DNA from: an uncultured bacterium
Lineage (GTDB): Bacteria > Bacillota > Clostridia > Lachnospirales > Lachnospiraceae
Direction of reading: 5' to 3'
Assembly (NCBI GenBank): GCA_947647735.1
Contig: CANSLJ010000003.1
Coordinates: 124,001-188,000, forward strand
DNA: 64,000 nt
Each line of letters starts with the position of its first letter. Position 1 is the stretch's first letter. The notes under the pieces are model-generated. The model worked only from the letters and a program-made list of their open reading frames with translations, ran no database searches and had not been told where the DNA came from. This document shows, piece after piece, positions 43,592 through 53,400 of this stretch. Both the position numbers and the translations under genes were made by a program.

Positions 43592-45851
43592 ATCAAAAAA
43601 GAGGAAGAGATCTAAACAACAGAAAATATGGAAATGGATCGTTCTGGGAGTTATCCTGGGAGCTGTGCTGTTCCCGGTAGTTTTGCTTCTCGTGATCCAC
43701 ATCATTATGATGTGGATGCCGGATCAGACACGGGATGAGAATCTATCGAAGGAGCCTTCCGCATACGACACAGTAGATGAGAAAGGCGTATTTCATATTT
43801 ATAATGAAGGAGACTGGATGGCATTTTTATCTTATGTAAATAAGGGCTATGAGTCTCTGGATGCCGTACTGGAAGAGGATGTTGTTGTTGAAAGAAGTAA
43901 ATATGCGGTGCGTGATCATTCCTATGCGGGGCACTTCGACGGGCAGGGGCATAAAATGAAACTTTCTGCCAGAAGGTGTTCCATGTTTTCCATCCTTGAA
44001 GTGGAGGGCGTGATAGAAAATCTGACGCTGGAAGTAACGGTATCTTCGATCCAAGGGGAAGGATCAGGAGGGATCGTCCGGTATAACTACGGGACGATCC
44101 GGAACTGTAATGTGTATGGCACAGTTGTCAGTTATGATTATGTGGGCGGTATCGCGGAAGCCAATCTGGGACTGATAGAGAACTGCAGTAATCATGCCGA
44201 CGTTACTTCTCTGGAGACGGGCGAGACATGGAAGGATGAGGATTATCTGATATGCGGTTATGGAGCGGGCGGCATAGCCGGGCTCAGCGCCAGCAGTGTG
44301 CGGGAGGATGATGTTCCGGAAAACTGCGCGATCGTAAACTGCAGTAATTACGGGGATGTGACAGCGGAAGTTTACGCAGGGGGGATTACTGCGCGGGTGG
44401 AGGATCGGACAAACGGAGGGGCCCCGGTAAGTTCTGTGCAGGAGCTGGTTCAATACGAAGATTTTATCACGCCTTCCGAGGCGGCACTGCCGGAGGATGA
44501 GGAGAGTGCATTGCAGAGGGAGGAAGATGCGGATCAGCATTATTCGCTTTCAGGCTGTACAAACTATGGCACGGTGACGGTAAATCAGAGAAAAGATCCC
44601 AGAACATTATGGTATACACAGGCGGCAGGAATATGTGCCGACCTGCACCGGGGAGATATTTACAGGTGCGTAAACAGGGGAAAGGTACAGTTTGCGGAAA
44701 GTGTTCCCAGATATACGGAAAGTGGTGCCGGCCATACAAGCCGTCCTGTGGCGATCGTTCCCAATATGGGTTTTGCGCCCACAGCGGAACATCACATCAT
44801 AGAGTGTGCATCCCTGAAGGGGACTATTGAGGGAACGATGCGCTTTGAAAATATTCTGGAACTTTCGGAGGAGGAGCTTTCGGCATGGGAGGCCGGAACT
44901 TACACTGAGGAGTATATCAGTAACAACTGGGAGTTTGACCTGGAGGAAGCGGTGGATGTCAGCAGGCTGGAACCTCTTGGAGTAAGGGAGAGCGCTGTTT
45001 CAGCGGGAAGAAAAAATTATTATTTGTGTGAAGAGTTTGCGCTTTTTCTTCCTGATTTTCTGGAGATACAGGAAGTCTGTCTGCCCTCTCAGGAGGGGAG
45101 TGCCTGCTATGCTCTGCATATTCAGGTGTGCGGCGGGATAGAGGAAGAGACTTTCCCGGGGATCGACGAGGAGGAAGAGTGCTGGATACTCTGTAAAAGT
45201 GCGGATGTGGAGGAAGCGCTGAGAGAGGCGAAGGAATCCAATACCCGGGACGAATGGCGTGTGAGATATTTTATGGAGGAGCTGTATCGCACGATCACGC
45301 CCTATTATAACCTGAAGATCAGCTCTATGAGCCTGCCCTTTCATGACAGTTTTCAGGACCGGTATATGGATGGAAAACGGATATTCATGGAAAGTGTTAT
45401 GCCGGGGAAAAACTATATGAAAGAGGGAGATCATGTACTGGGCAATATGATCGCCATGCCCTTGCAGGGTGCGTCAAAACAGTGGGAGGAAGGGGATATC
45501 TCCGCAAAATGGATATTTGTTTTTACAAGGAGAGAAACAAACATTCATCCGTCTATGGCATTTATCAATCTGATAGAGGAAAGTTTTTATCCGTTTGATC
45601 GTGGAGAGGAAGTTTATACAGTGAGAGAAGGGGATTCGCTCTGGGAACTGGCGGGGGAGCGCACCGGGGATGCCGGGAACTGGAAACTGCTGGCCGATAT
45701 CAACGGCATGGAGGAGCCGGATCTTGTCTTTGCGGGGGATACCCTGATCCTTCCGTCGCGGGAGAGATGGGAGGAGAGAGTGGAAGTGCTGACATCGGAA
45801 TGGATATGTGCTTATGGGGAGACGGCAAAAGAGGATGGATTCGAAGAGTGA
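43578..45851 (+). CDS. Membrane-anchored protein with GLUG-type repeats and C-terminal LysM
   Basis: A 757-residue protein: a basic N-terminus, one membrane helix at about 20-45, then repeated strands of the GLUG/Ig-less adhesin type (GGIVRYNYGTIRNC, GGIAEANLGLIENCSN, GGIAGLSASSV, GGITARVEDRTNG) at about 155-280, a middle domain I do not recognise, and a LysM domain at about 678-730 (VYTVREGDSLWELAGERTG). It is exported and probably wall-bound. It overlaps the aminotransferase gene, tying it to surface-sugar synthesis. Confidence 0.82.
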   Translation: MSSRKSKKRKRSKQQKIWKWIVLGVILGAVLFPVVLLLVIHIIMMWMPDQTRDENLSKEPSAYDTVDEKGVFHIYNEGDWMAFLSYVNKGYESLDAVLEEDVVVERSKYAVRDHSYAGHFDGQGHKMKLSARRCSMFSILEVEGVIENLTLEVTVSSIQGEGSGGIVRYNYGTIRNCNVYGTVVSYDYVGGIAEANLGLIENCSNHADVTSLETGETWKDEDYLICGYGAGGIAGLSASSVREDDVPENCAIVNCSNYGDVTAEVYAGGITARVEDRTNGGAPVSSVQELVQYEDFITPSEAALPEDEESALQREEDADQHYSLSGCTNYGTVTVNQRKDPRTLWYTQAAGICADLHRGDIYRCVNRGKVQFAESVPRYTESGAGHTSRPVAIVPNMGFAPTAEHHIIECASLKGTIEGTMRFENILELSEEELSAWEAGTYTEEYISNNWEFDLEEAVDVSRLEPLGVRESAVSAGRKNYYLCEEFALFLPDFLEIQEVCLPSQEGSACYALHIQVCGGIEEETFPGIDEEEECWILCKSADVEEALREAKESNTRDEWRVRYFMEELYRTITPYYNLKISSMSLPFHDSFQDRYMDGKRIFMESVMPGKNYMKEGDHVLGNMIAMPLQGASKQWEEGDISAKWIFVFTRRETNIHPSMAFINLIEESFYPFDRGEEVYTVREGDSLWELAGERTGDAGNWKLLADINGMEEPDLVFAGDTLILPSRERWEERVEVLTSEWICAYGETAKEDGFEE

Positions 45852-45861
45852 TAATAAAAAC

Positions 45862-45890
45862 TTGACACAAAAAGCAATGACATACATAAT
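45862..45890 (+). promoter_or_regulatory. Promoter for the ketoisomerase-glycosyltransferase genes
   Basis: TTGACA (45862-45867), a 17-bp spacer and CATAAT (45885-45890). The predicted start near 45897 lies almost on a GTG at 45899, which supports translation starting instead at 45959. Confidence 0.6.
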
Positions 45891-45958
45891 GGAGAGGAGT
45901 GGAAAAGGCTTTTCCGCATTTTGGAAACGGAAAGGACTGCCGATGGCAGCAGGGATAT

Positions 45959-46378
45959 ATGAGTAAACTGGATGAGCAGATCAGACTGCTGGAATGGAAA
46001 GATTTGGGAGATGAGCGGGGAAACCTCGTGGTGGTAGAAGGGAATATGGATATTCCTTTTGAGATAAAACGGATTTTTTATATTTACGGTTCAGATGACA
46101 CAGTTGTCAGAGGACAGCATGCAAACAGGCTGTCCGAGTTTGTGATGATCAATGTCTGCGGGACAAGCAAGGTGAAGGTGGACAACGGGACAGAGAGCCG
46201 CGTTATAGAGCTGAACAGGCCGAGGATGGGGCTGTATCTGAAAAATAATATCTGGAAGGATATGTATGATTTTTCGGCGGATTCCATTTTGCTCGTGCTT
46301 GCCAGCGAGCATTATGACGAAACGGAATATATCCGTGATTATCAGGAATATTTAAAGTATATGAAGGAAATGGAGTAA
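45959..46378 (+). CDS. Sugar 3,4-ketoisomerase (FdtA/QdtA family cupin)
   Basis: A 139-residue single-domain cupin of the WxcM/FdtA type, which converts dTDP-4-keto-6-deoxyglucose to the 3-keto form. Family motifs are DERGNLVVVEG, PFEIKRIFYIYG, RGQHANR and NRPRMGLYLKNNIWKDMY. With the DegT aminotransferase at 42497 it makes a two-step route to a dTDP-3-amino-3,6-dideoxyhexose. The ribosome site is weak (AGGGAT); an upstream GTG at 45899 is rejected because it coincides with the transcription start. Confidence 0.87.
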   Translation: MSKLDEQIRLLEWKDLGDERGNLVVVEGNMDIPFEIKRIFYIYGSDDTVVRGQHANRLSEFVMINVCGTSKVKVDNGTESRVIELNRPRMGLYLKNNIWKDMYDFSADSILLVLASEHYDETEYIRDYQEYLKYMKEME

Positions 46379-46380
46379 GC

Positions 46381-47322
46381 GTGAGTAAATTATCGATAGT
46401 GGTACCGGTTTATTATAATGCGGATACACTGGAACTTTTATATGAGGATATGCGGAAAAAGGTTCTGGATAAGCTGGAGGAGTACGAGATCGTCTTTGTG
46501 GACGACGGTTCCGGGGACGATTCCTGGGAAGTGATGAATCGGCTGAGGGACAGGGACGAGCATATCAAGTGCGTGAAGCTCTCCCGTAATTTCGGGGAAC
46601 ATGCAGCGCTCCTTGCGGGCCTTTCTGCCAGCACCGGCGACTGCGCCGTGACGAAGCAGGCGGATCTGCAGGAGGATTCCGCGCTGATTTTAGAAATGTA
46701 TGACAGTTGGAAGCGTGGAAACAAGGTGGTGCTGGCTGTCCGGAAGGAGCGGAAGGAAAACCCTGTAAAGGTATTTTTTGCCAATCTGTACTATAAGATC
46801 ATCCGCAGCATGGTCAATAAAAACATGCCTGCCGGCGGCTGTGACTGTTATCTGGTGGACAGGAAGGTCATCGAGGTGCTGGAGCGGCTGGATGAAAAGA
46901 ATTCTTCTTTGACGCTGCAGGTTATGTGGGTAGGTTTTAAAACAGATATGATCTATTTTGTGCGGCAGGACCGGGAGATCGGGAAATCCCGCTGGACGCT
47001 GTCGAAAAAGGTGAAACTGGTGATGGATTCGGTTATGAGTTTTTCCTATTTCCCGCTGCGTTTTATGTCCGGACTGGGGATCGTATTCAATATTCTTGCG
47101 GTGATATTGCTGATCAGCGTGTTTGTGGAGAAATTCACGAACGGAACACCGATCGCGGGCTGGGCGTCTCTGATGTGCGTGATGCTCTGTGCTTCCGGAA
47201 TCTTGATGCTGATGATGGGAATTCTGGGGGAATATATCTGGCGTACGCTGGATGCGGCAAGGACGCGGCCGCCTTATATCGTGGATGAAGTGAAAGAAGT
47301 AAGGGATAAAGAAAAGCATTGA
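46381..47322 (+). CDS. GT2 glycosyltransferase, polyprenyl-phosphate type
   Basis: A 313-residue family 2 glycosyltransferase with the nucleotide-sugar site VDDGSGDDSW and QADLQED, then two C-terminal membrane helices (about 230-250 and 265-285). This is the layout of GtrB/DPM-like enzymes that load a sugar onto undecaprenyl phosphate. The GTG start lies 2 nt after the ketoisomerase stop. The sugar could be the amino sugar made by the neighbours; that is inferred. Confidence 0.9.
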   Translation: MSKLSIVVPVYYNADTLELLYEDMRKKVLDKLEEYEIVFVDDGSGDDSWEVMNRLRDRDEHIKCVKLSRNFGEHAALLAGLSASTGDCAVTKQADLQEDSALILEMYDSWKRGNKVVLAVRKERKENPVKVFFANLYYKIIRSMVNKNMPAGGCDCYLVDRKVIEVLERLDEKNSSLTLQVMWVGFKTDMIYFVRQDREIGKSRWTLSKKVKLVMDSVMSFSYFPLRFMSGLGIVFNILAVILLISVFVEKFTNGTPIAGWASLMCVMLCASGILMLMMGILGEYIWRTLDAARTRPPYIVDEVKEVRDKEKH

Positions 47323-49316
47323 ACAACAAAAAAGATATTGGCGATCATTTTGGAAAGTGGAAAATCATACTGGTTGTCTTAAGCATTTTTGCGGCTGTGA
47401 AAATGCTTTTTTTTGCATTCGGGCTGGACGAGGAGTATCAGCTTGTGATGGCTTACCGCAATGTAAAGGGCGATAAACTGTTTTTGGATATGTGGGAGCC
47501 TCATCAGTCTTCGGCTTTTCTGTGTGTATTGCTGATGCGCCCGTATCTGGCATTTTTCGGGGAAACGGGCGTTGTGATCTGGCTGCGGCTTTGCGGAACG
47601 TTGATCCATCTCGGGGTGAGTTTTTATCTGAGTAGGGTTTTACGCAGGATGGTCAGCAGAGACAGCGCTTTTTTGCTGGGACTGATCTACTTTAATACGA
47701 TCCCGAAGCAAATCATGCTGCCGGAGTTCGGGATCATGCAGGTGTGGTTTCTTACGTTGCTGTCGCTTTTTTTGATACAATACTATGACAGTGGTGTCAG
47801 TGGGGATAACACGGATGCCGGCGAAGCTGCGGGGAATGTCATTGCCGGCGGGAATATCAAAAAGAGAAAATATTTGGTCTTTTCGGCGTTTGCATTGGTT
47901 CTGGAAGTACTTTCCTATCCGTCCTGTCTGTTGCTGTATCTGCCTGCGGTGTGGATCATATGGCGTCGTTCCGGGAAAAACAGACTTGTGGATACAGGGA
48001 TTTTTACGGGTGTCTGCGCCGTCTGTGGTATGGTTTATCTGGGGCTGCTCCTGCGGAATAATACGTTGGAGGGGCTGTTCACTACACTTTCTTTTATTGT
48101 AAACGGCGATATTACGCATTCTCTGTCCTTTGCGGATAAACTGGTCTCGCTGGGGAAGGATATTTTGATGCCGCTTGTGCTGTGTCTGGGTATTTTTGTG
48201 CTGGCTTTTGTTTTGGCGAACGCCGGCGTGAAGATTGGCGTAAAGGGGAAAGAAAAAGAAACGGGTGAGGGTGAAAGAGGGGAAGATGCAAAAGAAGGCG
48301 GTGTGCCTGAGAGAGACGAAGAAAAGTTTTTCAGGCTGCAGTTGATCTGGGTGACGGCGCTTTCCTGTCTGGTGGAGCTGTGGTACTGGGTGGTGCTGAA
48401 TGCCGGGTATGAGGGGCTGCAGATTCATCTGGTGGTGTTTGCCGTTTCAGGGGTGTTGTACTATATTCAGGCGGTAAAAAGGCGGGGAATACGGGGAAAT
48501 GTGAAGGCGGCAGATGACAGAGGAGAACGGGAAGAGCGGACAGGGGATAAAAGCCGGAGAGCAGTCAGTATAGCGGATCGTGAGGACAGCAATGAGGAAG
48601 ACAGAAGTTTTCAGCAAAAGAGCTTATTGCTGGACAACATCATTCTGGCAGGAGGGGCTTTGCTGGCGGTATTGTATTTAACGGATCTCGGGCTGATGGA
48701 TTCCCTGCCCCATGCCATGACAGCGGCGTTTTTTGGAATGACGCTTGTGGTGATGCACTGGGAAGAGAGGAGAGGGATAGACGGTGTAATAGAAAAAGGT
48801 TCTGCCTGCGTCTGCATCGTGTTGCTGCTCTGGGCATTTACCGCCGTGTTCGGAAAGGGCTACACGCTGCGTTCCGGAACGGGGTATCACAATGTATTGC
48901 AGAGCGGCGGCATCTTAAAACACGGCCCTGCCATCGGAACGATCTCGGATTATATGTGTGCCTATATCTATAATTGTGACTACGAGGACTGGCAGGGCAT
49001 GGTACAGGACGGGGACAGGGTGCTGATCATGGTGGATCAGGTGATGAATCTGGGAACGATCCAGTATCTGTTTAAGGACGTGGAAGTTTCTCATTATTCC
49101 ATCGTAAACCCTACCGCCTATGATGAGAGGCTGCTGGACTACTGGGAACAGTTTCCGGAGAAGGAGCCGAATGTCATTATTGTAGATGACTGGTATGGTC
49201 AATTGATGACAGATCCGGAGGGTTGGCTGATGCGCTATGCGGAGGGTGAGTTCGGATATACCTCCGTGGAGCAGGGGCGTTATATACGGATCTACAGAAA
49301 AGACTCAGTTTCATAA
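47319..49316 (+). CDS. Polytopic membrane protein, probable lipid-linked sugar transferase
   Basis: A 665-residue protein with about ten hydrophobic segments and an early DEEYQLVMAYRNVKGD loop whose acidic residues and position resemble the first periplasmic loop of GT-C (ArnT/PMT-like) enzymes. A charged hydrophilic insertion lies at about 305-335 and another at about 395-430. The C-terminal domain is soluble. It starts at TTG 47319, overlapping the GT2 stop. It probably transfers the sugar loaded by the GT2 enzyme to a surface acceptor. The GT-C assignment is tentative. Confidence 0.78.
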   Translation: MNNKKDIGDHFGKWKIILVVLSIFAAVKMLFFAFGLDEEYQLVMAYRNVKGDKLFLDMWEPHQSSAFLCVLLMRPYLAFFGETGVVIWLRLCGTLIHLGVSFYLSRVLRRMVSRDSAFLLGLIYFNTIPKQIMLPEFGIMQVWFLTLLSLFLIQYYDSGVSGDNTDAGEAAGNVIAGGNIKKRKYLVFSAFALVLEVLSYPSCLLLYLPAVWIIWRRSGKNRLVDTGIFTGVCAVCGMVYLGLLLRNNTLEGLFTTLSFIVNGDITHSLSFADKLVSLGKDILMPLVLCLGIFVLAFVLANAGVKIGVKGKEKETGEGERGEDAKEGGVPERDEEKFFRLQLIWVTALSCLVELWYWVVLNAGYEGLQIHLVVFAVSGVLYYIQAVKRRGIRGNVKAADDRGEREERTGDKSRRAVSIADREDSNEEDRSFQQKSLLLDNIILAGGALLAVLYLTDLGLMDSLPHAMTAAFFGMTLVVMHWEERRGIDGVIEKGSACVCIVLLLWAFTAVFGKGYTLRSGTGYHNVLQSGGILKHGPAIGTISDYMCAYIYNCDYEDWQGMVQDGDRVLIMVDQVMNLGTIQYLFKDVEVSHYSIVNPTAYDERLLDYWEQFPEKEPNVIIVDDWYGQLMTDPEGWLMRYAEGEFGYTSVEQGRYIRIYRKDSVS

Positions 49317-49329
49317 GAATAAAAACAGG

Positions 49330-49373
49330 CCTCTCCGCACATCTTAAAATAAAAAATGTGCAGGGAGGTTTTT
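49330..49373 (+). promoter_or_regulatory. Hairpin sequestering the spoVAD ribosome site
   Basis: CCTCTCCGCACAT (49330-49342) pairs with ATGTGCAGGGAGG (49356-49368), 12 of 13 positions including one wobble, then TTTTT runs straight to the spoVAD ATG. The GGGAGG ribosome site lies in the 3' arm. The element therefore looks both like an intrinsic terminator for the sugar genes and like a translation block for spoVAD. Confidence 0.7.
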
Positions 49374-50435
49374 ATGGGACAGCAGAGTAAGAAGACGGGT
49401 TCAAACGGAAACGGCATCACGGTGGGAAGCCAGAGTTTTGTGCCGGAGAGAGATGTCTATATCAGGCAGAGTGCCTGTGTGGCGGGAACAAAGGAAAGCG
49501 AAGGCCCTCTGGGGGAACTGATCGATATGGTGGGGAAGGATGATCTGTTCGGGTGTAATACCTGGGAGGAGGCGGAGAGTACGCTGCAGAAGGAGGCGGT
49601 GACGCTGGCGCTGGGAAAGGCAGGCATGAAAGCGGAGGAGGTCCGCTATCTGTTTGCGGGTGACCTGCTTGGTCAATCTACGGCTTCGTCCTTCGGGGTA
49701 TCCTCCTTCGGGATTCCCCATATGGGTGTATACGGCGCCTGCTCCACCTGCGGGGAAACGCTGGGGCTCGGTGCAATGGTGATCTCGGGGGGGATGGCGG
49801 AAGATGTCGTATGTGTCACATCCAGTCATTTCGCCAGTGCGGAGAAAGAATTCCGGTATCCTCTGGCATACGGGAATCAGAGGCCGCCTTCAGCGACCTG
49901 GACTGTGACAGGCAGCGCGGCTTTTTTATTGAGCTCCAAGGCCGGCAAGCGGAACCGTGCCAAGATCACAGGCGTGACAAACGGAAAGATCGTGGATTAC
50001 GGCATCAAGGATTCCATGAACATGGGATGTTGCATGGCGCCCGCCGCCTGCGACCTGATCGCCGCAAATCTGCAGGATTTTGGCAGAAAGCCGGAGGATT
50101 ATGACAAGATCATCACCGGCGATCTGGGGCTTGTGGGGCAGAGGGCTCTGATCGATCTGCTGAAGGAGAAGAATATTGACATCGAAAGCCAGCATATGGA
50201 CTGCGGTATTGAAATCTATGACAGCAACGTACAGGATGTGGGAAGCGGCGGTTCGGGCTGTGGCTGCAGCGCAGTAACGCTCTCCGCTTATATTTTGAAG
50301 ATGCTGGAGGAGGGCGTCTGGAAGAGGGTGTTGTTTGTGCCCACCGGAGCGCTTTTGTCGAAGACAAGTTTTAATGAGGGCATGACGGTTCCGGGTATCG
50401 CCCACGGGGTTGTGCTGGAGAGTGTCGCTGGATGA
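49374..50435 (+). CDS. spoVAD: Stage V sporulation protein AD
   Basis: A 353-residue thiolase-fold protein that binds dipicolinic acid during its transfer into the spore. Family stretches include LFAGDLLGQ, YGACSTCGE, SSHFASAEKEFRYPL, and GDLGLVGQ. The ATG at 49374 has GGGAGG at 5 nt, inside a hairpin. It is cut off from spoVAABC by about 8.6 kb and from spoVAE by about 6.2 kb, although these are normally one operon. Confidence 0.97.
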   Translation: MGQQSKKTGSNGNGITVGSQSFVPERDVYIRQSACVAGTKESEGPLGELIDMVGKDDLFGCNTWEEAESTLQKEAVTLALGKAGMKAEEVRYLFAGDLLGQSTASSFGVSSFGIPHMGVYGACSTCGETLGLGAMVISGGMAEDVVCVTSSHFASAEKEFRYPLAYGNQRPPSATWTVTGSAAFLLSSKAGKRNRAKITGVTNGKIVDYGIKDSMNMGCCMAPAACDLIAANLQDFGRKPEDYDKIITGDLGLVGQRALIDLLKEKNIDIESQHMDCGIEIYDSNVQDVGSGGSGCGCSAVTLSAYILKMLEEGVWKRVLFVPTGALLSKTSFNEGMTVPGIAHGVVLESVAG

Positions 50436-50495
50436 TGTGATCATTTATAGTTGATAGTACCGGCGGCCGCATAAATGTTGGAGGAAAATAATGCC

Positions 50496-53400
50496 ATGGC
50501 TGGAATTGAAAGCATAAAACAGAAGATACTTCAGTTGGATGCAGGCTCTTTTCAAAATCTCTGTGACGCTTATCTGTGTAAGAGCGGATATTCGAATATC
50601 GTTTCTCTCGGTGGAGAGGCAGGGACGCGAAAAACTACACGCGGTACGCCGGATACTTATTTTTATACATCAGATGGAAAATATATTTTTGTGGAGTATA
50701 CGACACAAAAGGAGGGACTGGCTGCCAAAATAAAGGGTGATGTTGAAAAGTGCATGGATACGGCTAAGACAGGTATTTCCCATGACAAAATATCGGAGAT
50801 CATTTATTGCCATACGTCCTCTAACATTACACCGGCACAGGACCATGAAGTACGTATGTTATGTGAAAAGGCAGGGATAAAGTTTACGATGATCGGCATT
50901 GATCAGCTTGCCGAAGATCTGTATCTTATTCATCATAGCATCGCACGGGACTTTCTGGGTATTTCGGTCAGCACGGATCAGATTCAGAGCTGCGATGATT
51001 TTGTGAAAGATTATAATGCTAACAGGATGGCGGCGCCGCTGGACTATCAGTTTTTATTTCGAAAAGAAGAAATGGATCAGATAGACGCCGCTTTTCAGGA
51101 GGTTGATATTGTAGTGCTCAGCGGCGCATCGGGAGCAGGAAAGACCCGGCTGGCATTACATTACGCAAAGTGTTATTCAGAGGTACACCATGCAAAATTT
51201 TATTGCATTCACAGTAATGCGCTGCCTATCTATGAGGACTTAAAATTTTTTGTGGATAAGCCGGGAGATTATATTCTCTTTATTGATGATGCTAACCAGT
51301 TGTCGGGCCTGCAGTATGTTCTGCATTATGTGACGATGAAGGCGGAAAAGTATCATGTGAAGATTCTGATCACAGTGCGGGATTATGCACTGCAGAAGGT
51401 GATAAATGATATTTGTGCGGTGAGTCTGTATAGGGTGATCAATATCGATACGTTTACGAATGAGGAGATCAAAGAGCTAGTTGAAACTACTTTGGGGATT
51501 CTAAATGCTGAATATCAGGAGAGGATTGCCGGAATTGCGCAGGGAAATGCGCGGCTGGCAATCCTTGCTGGAAGGATTGCCTGTGAGTCAAACCGTCTGG
51601 ATTCCATCAGTGATGTGTCTCAGCTTTATGATGATTATTATGGTTCTTTTTTGGAGAAGGATCATCTGCTTACAGATAAAATGACCTGTGTTACAGCGGG
51701 TATAGCTGCTTTTTTAGAGGCAATACATCTGGACCATTTGGATGTATTTATGCCGATTCTGCAGGAGGGAGGCCTGAATAGAGATCAGTTTATTGAAAAT
51801 ATCCGTAAACTTCATGAAAAGGAGATTGTTGATATTTATCATGATAAGGCTGTTCGCTTTTCTGATCAATGCCTGTCAAATTATCTGGTGAAATATGTTT
51901 TTTATGATAAGAAACTGCTCAGTCTGTCGGCGGTGATCGATGTATGTTTTCAGGCGCACAGAGAAAGAACGATCGGGGCTGTCAATACATTATTGAATAT
52001 TTTCAGAAATGAAGAGCTTATTGCGTTTGTCGAGAGAGAAGTTAAAATATTGTGGGAGAAGCTGGCAAAGGAAGATGCGCCGTATTTTTCTGATTTTATC
52101 CGGGCATTTTTCAGAGTAGATCCTACGGAAACGCTTCTGCTCCTGCAACAGGAAATAGAACGAGAAAAAGATGTGATCATGGAAGCGTCAAAGATCGATA
52201 CGGAAAGCGGGAAGAACGATCAGTTTATAAATAATGCTGTGATCGAGATTTTGGGAGGCTTTGCGTATATGGAGGATCTTCCGGCGGCGCTTGATCTGTT
52301 TTTTGCCTATTATCAGAAACGCCCGGATCTGTATATGAAATTTTATCATGCGCTAAACCGGTATTTTGGCATAAATAAGAATTCCATTGAGTATGGGTTT
52401 TATGCACAGATACATTTGTTGAAAAAGATAACGGAATATGCGGATAACTGGGAACATGAGCCAGTGATCATCCTCTTTTTGGAGGCGGCAGAGGAATTGT
52501 TGAAGCTGCATTTTTCGCCTGCGGAGGGTGGTGAGAAAAATACGATCAGGATATATCAGATCCCACTGGAATTATCAGATGGTGTCAGGGAATATCGGAA
52601 GCTGGTCTGGGAATCAATGATGGGCCTCTGTCGGAGAGAGAACTACAAAGAAAAGGTTAGAAAAGTGCTGAAATCTTATGGTGGTATGGTGGAGGAAGTT
52701 AGTATTCCGGTTATGGAATATGATCTGTCTTATATCAGGGCGATCATGGAAACCTGTTTTTTGCCAGGCGAATTGCCAAACAGCTTTTTGGCGGATCACT
52801 TATTACAGGTATTCACCAGAATGGGCATTTCCTGTGAAGGATTGTTTGAAGAATATTTTCAGGAAAAAAGCTTTCAGTTGTATTCCCTGCTGAAAGGACC
52901 GGGGTATGGGGAAGAGAAGGATTACACTGTGCGGGAAAATGAAAAACGCCGGAAGATTGGAGAACTTGTCATAGAGGGCGGCTTGGCAATACTGAAACAA
53001 ATGATTGACGTACTTTGCGGCATAGATGGATCCGATCATGAAAAATGGGAGGTTACAGATGGATTGGGAATGGCTTTTGAGGCACTTACCGGCAATGCAG
53101 AAGAGTATGTTGGGGCAATAAAATATTATATTGAAAAAAATACGCCAGGGAATCTGTATTCGACCGTGTTGGTAAAAAGCCTTTTTTCCATGCTGCCTGA
53201 TTCGGAAGTGTATCTTTTGATCAGTGAAAGTGAATATGATCAGAAAAATGCATGGCTGTATGCCTATTATCATGAGTTGCCGGAAGGATTTGTCACCGAA
53301 AAACACCTGCAGTGCCTCTATGAATATCTGGCGGATGATTCGGATCGTATGATTACATCGTCTTCTCTGCGGGATGTGGATTTTTTGATGAAGTACAAAG

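Noticed and set aside
45899-45961. Upstream GTG start adding 20 residues to the ketoisomerase
   Set aside because: It falls at the predicted transcription start and the extra residues do not resemble the family N-terminus.
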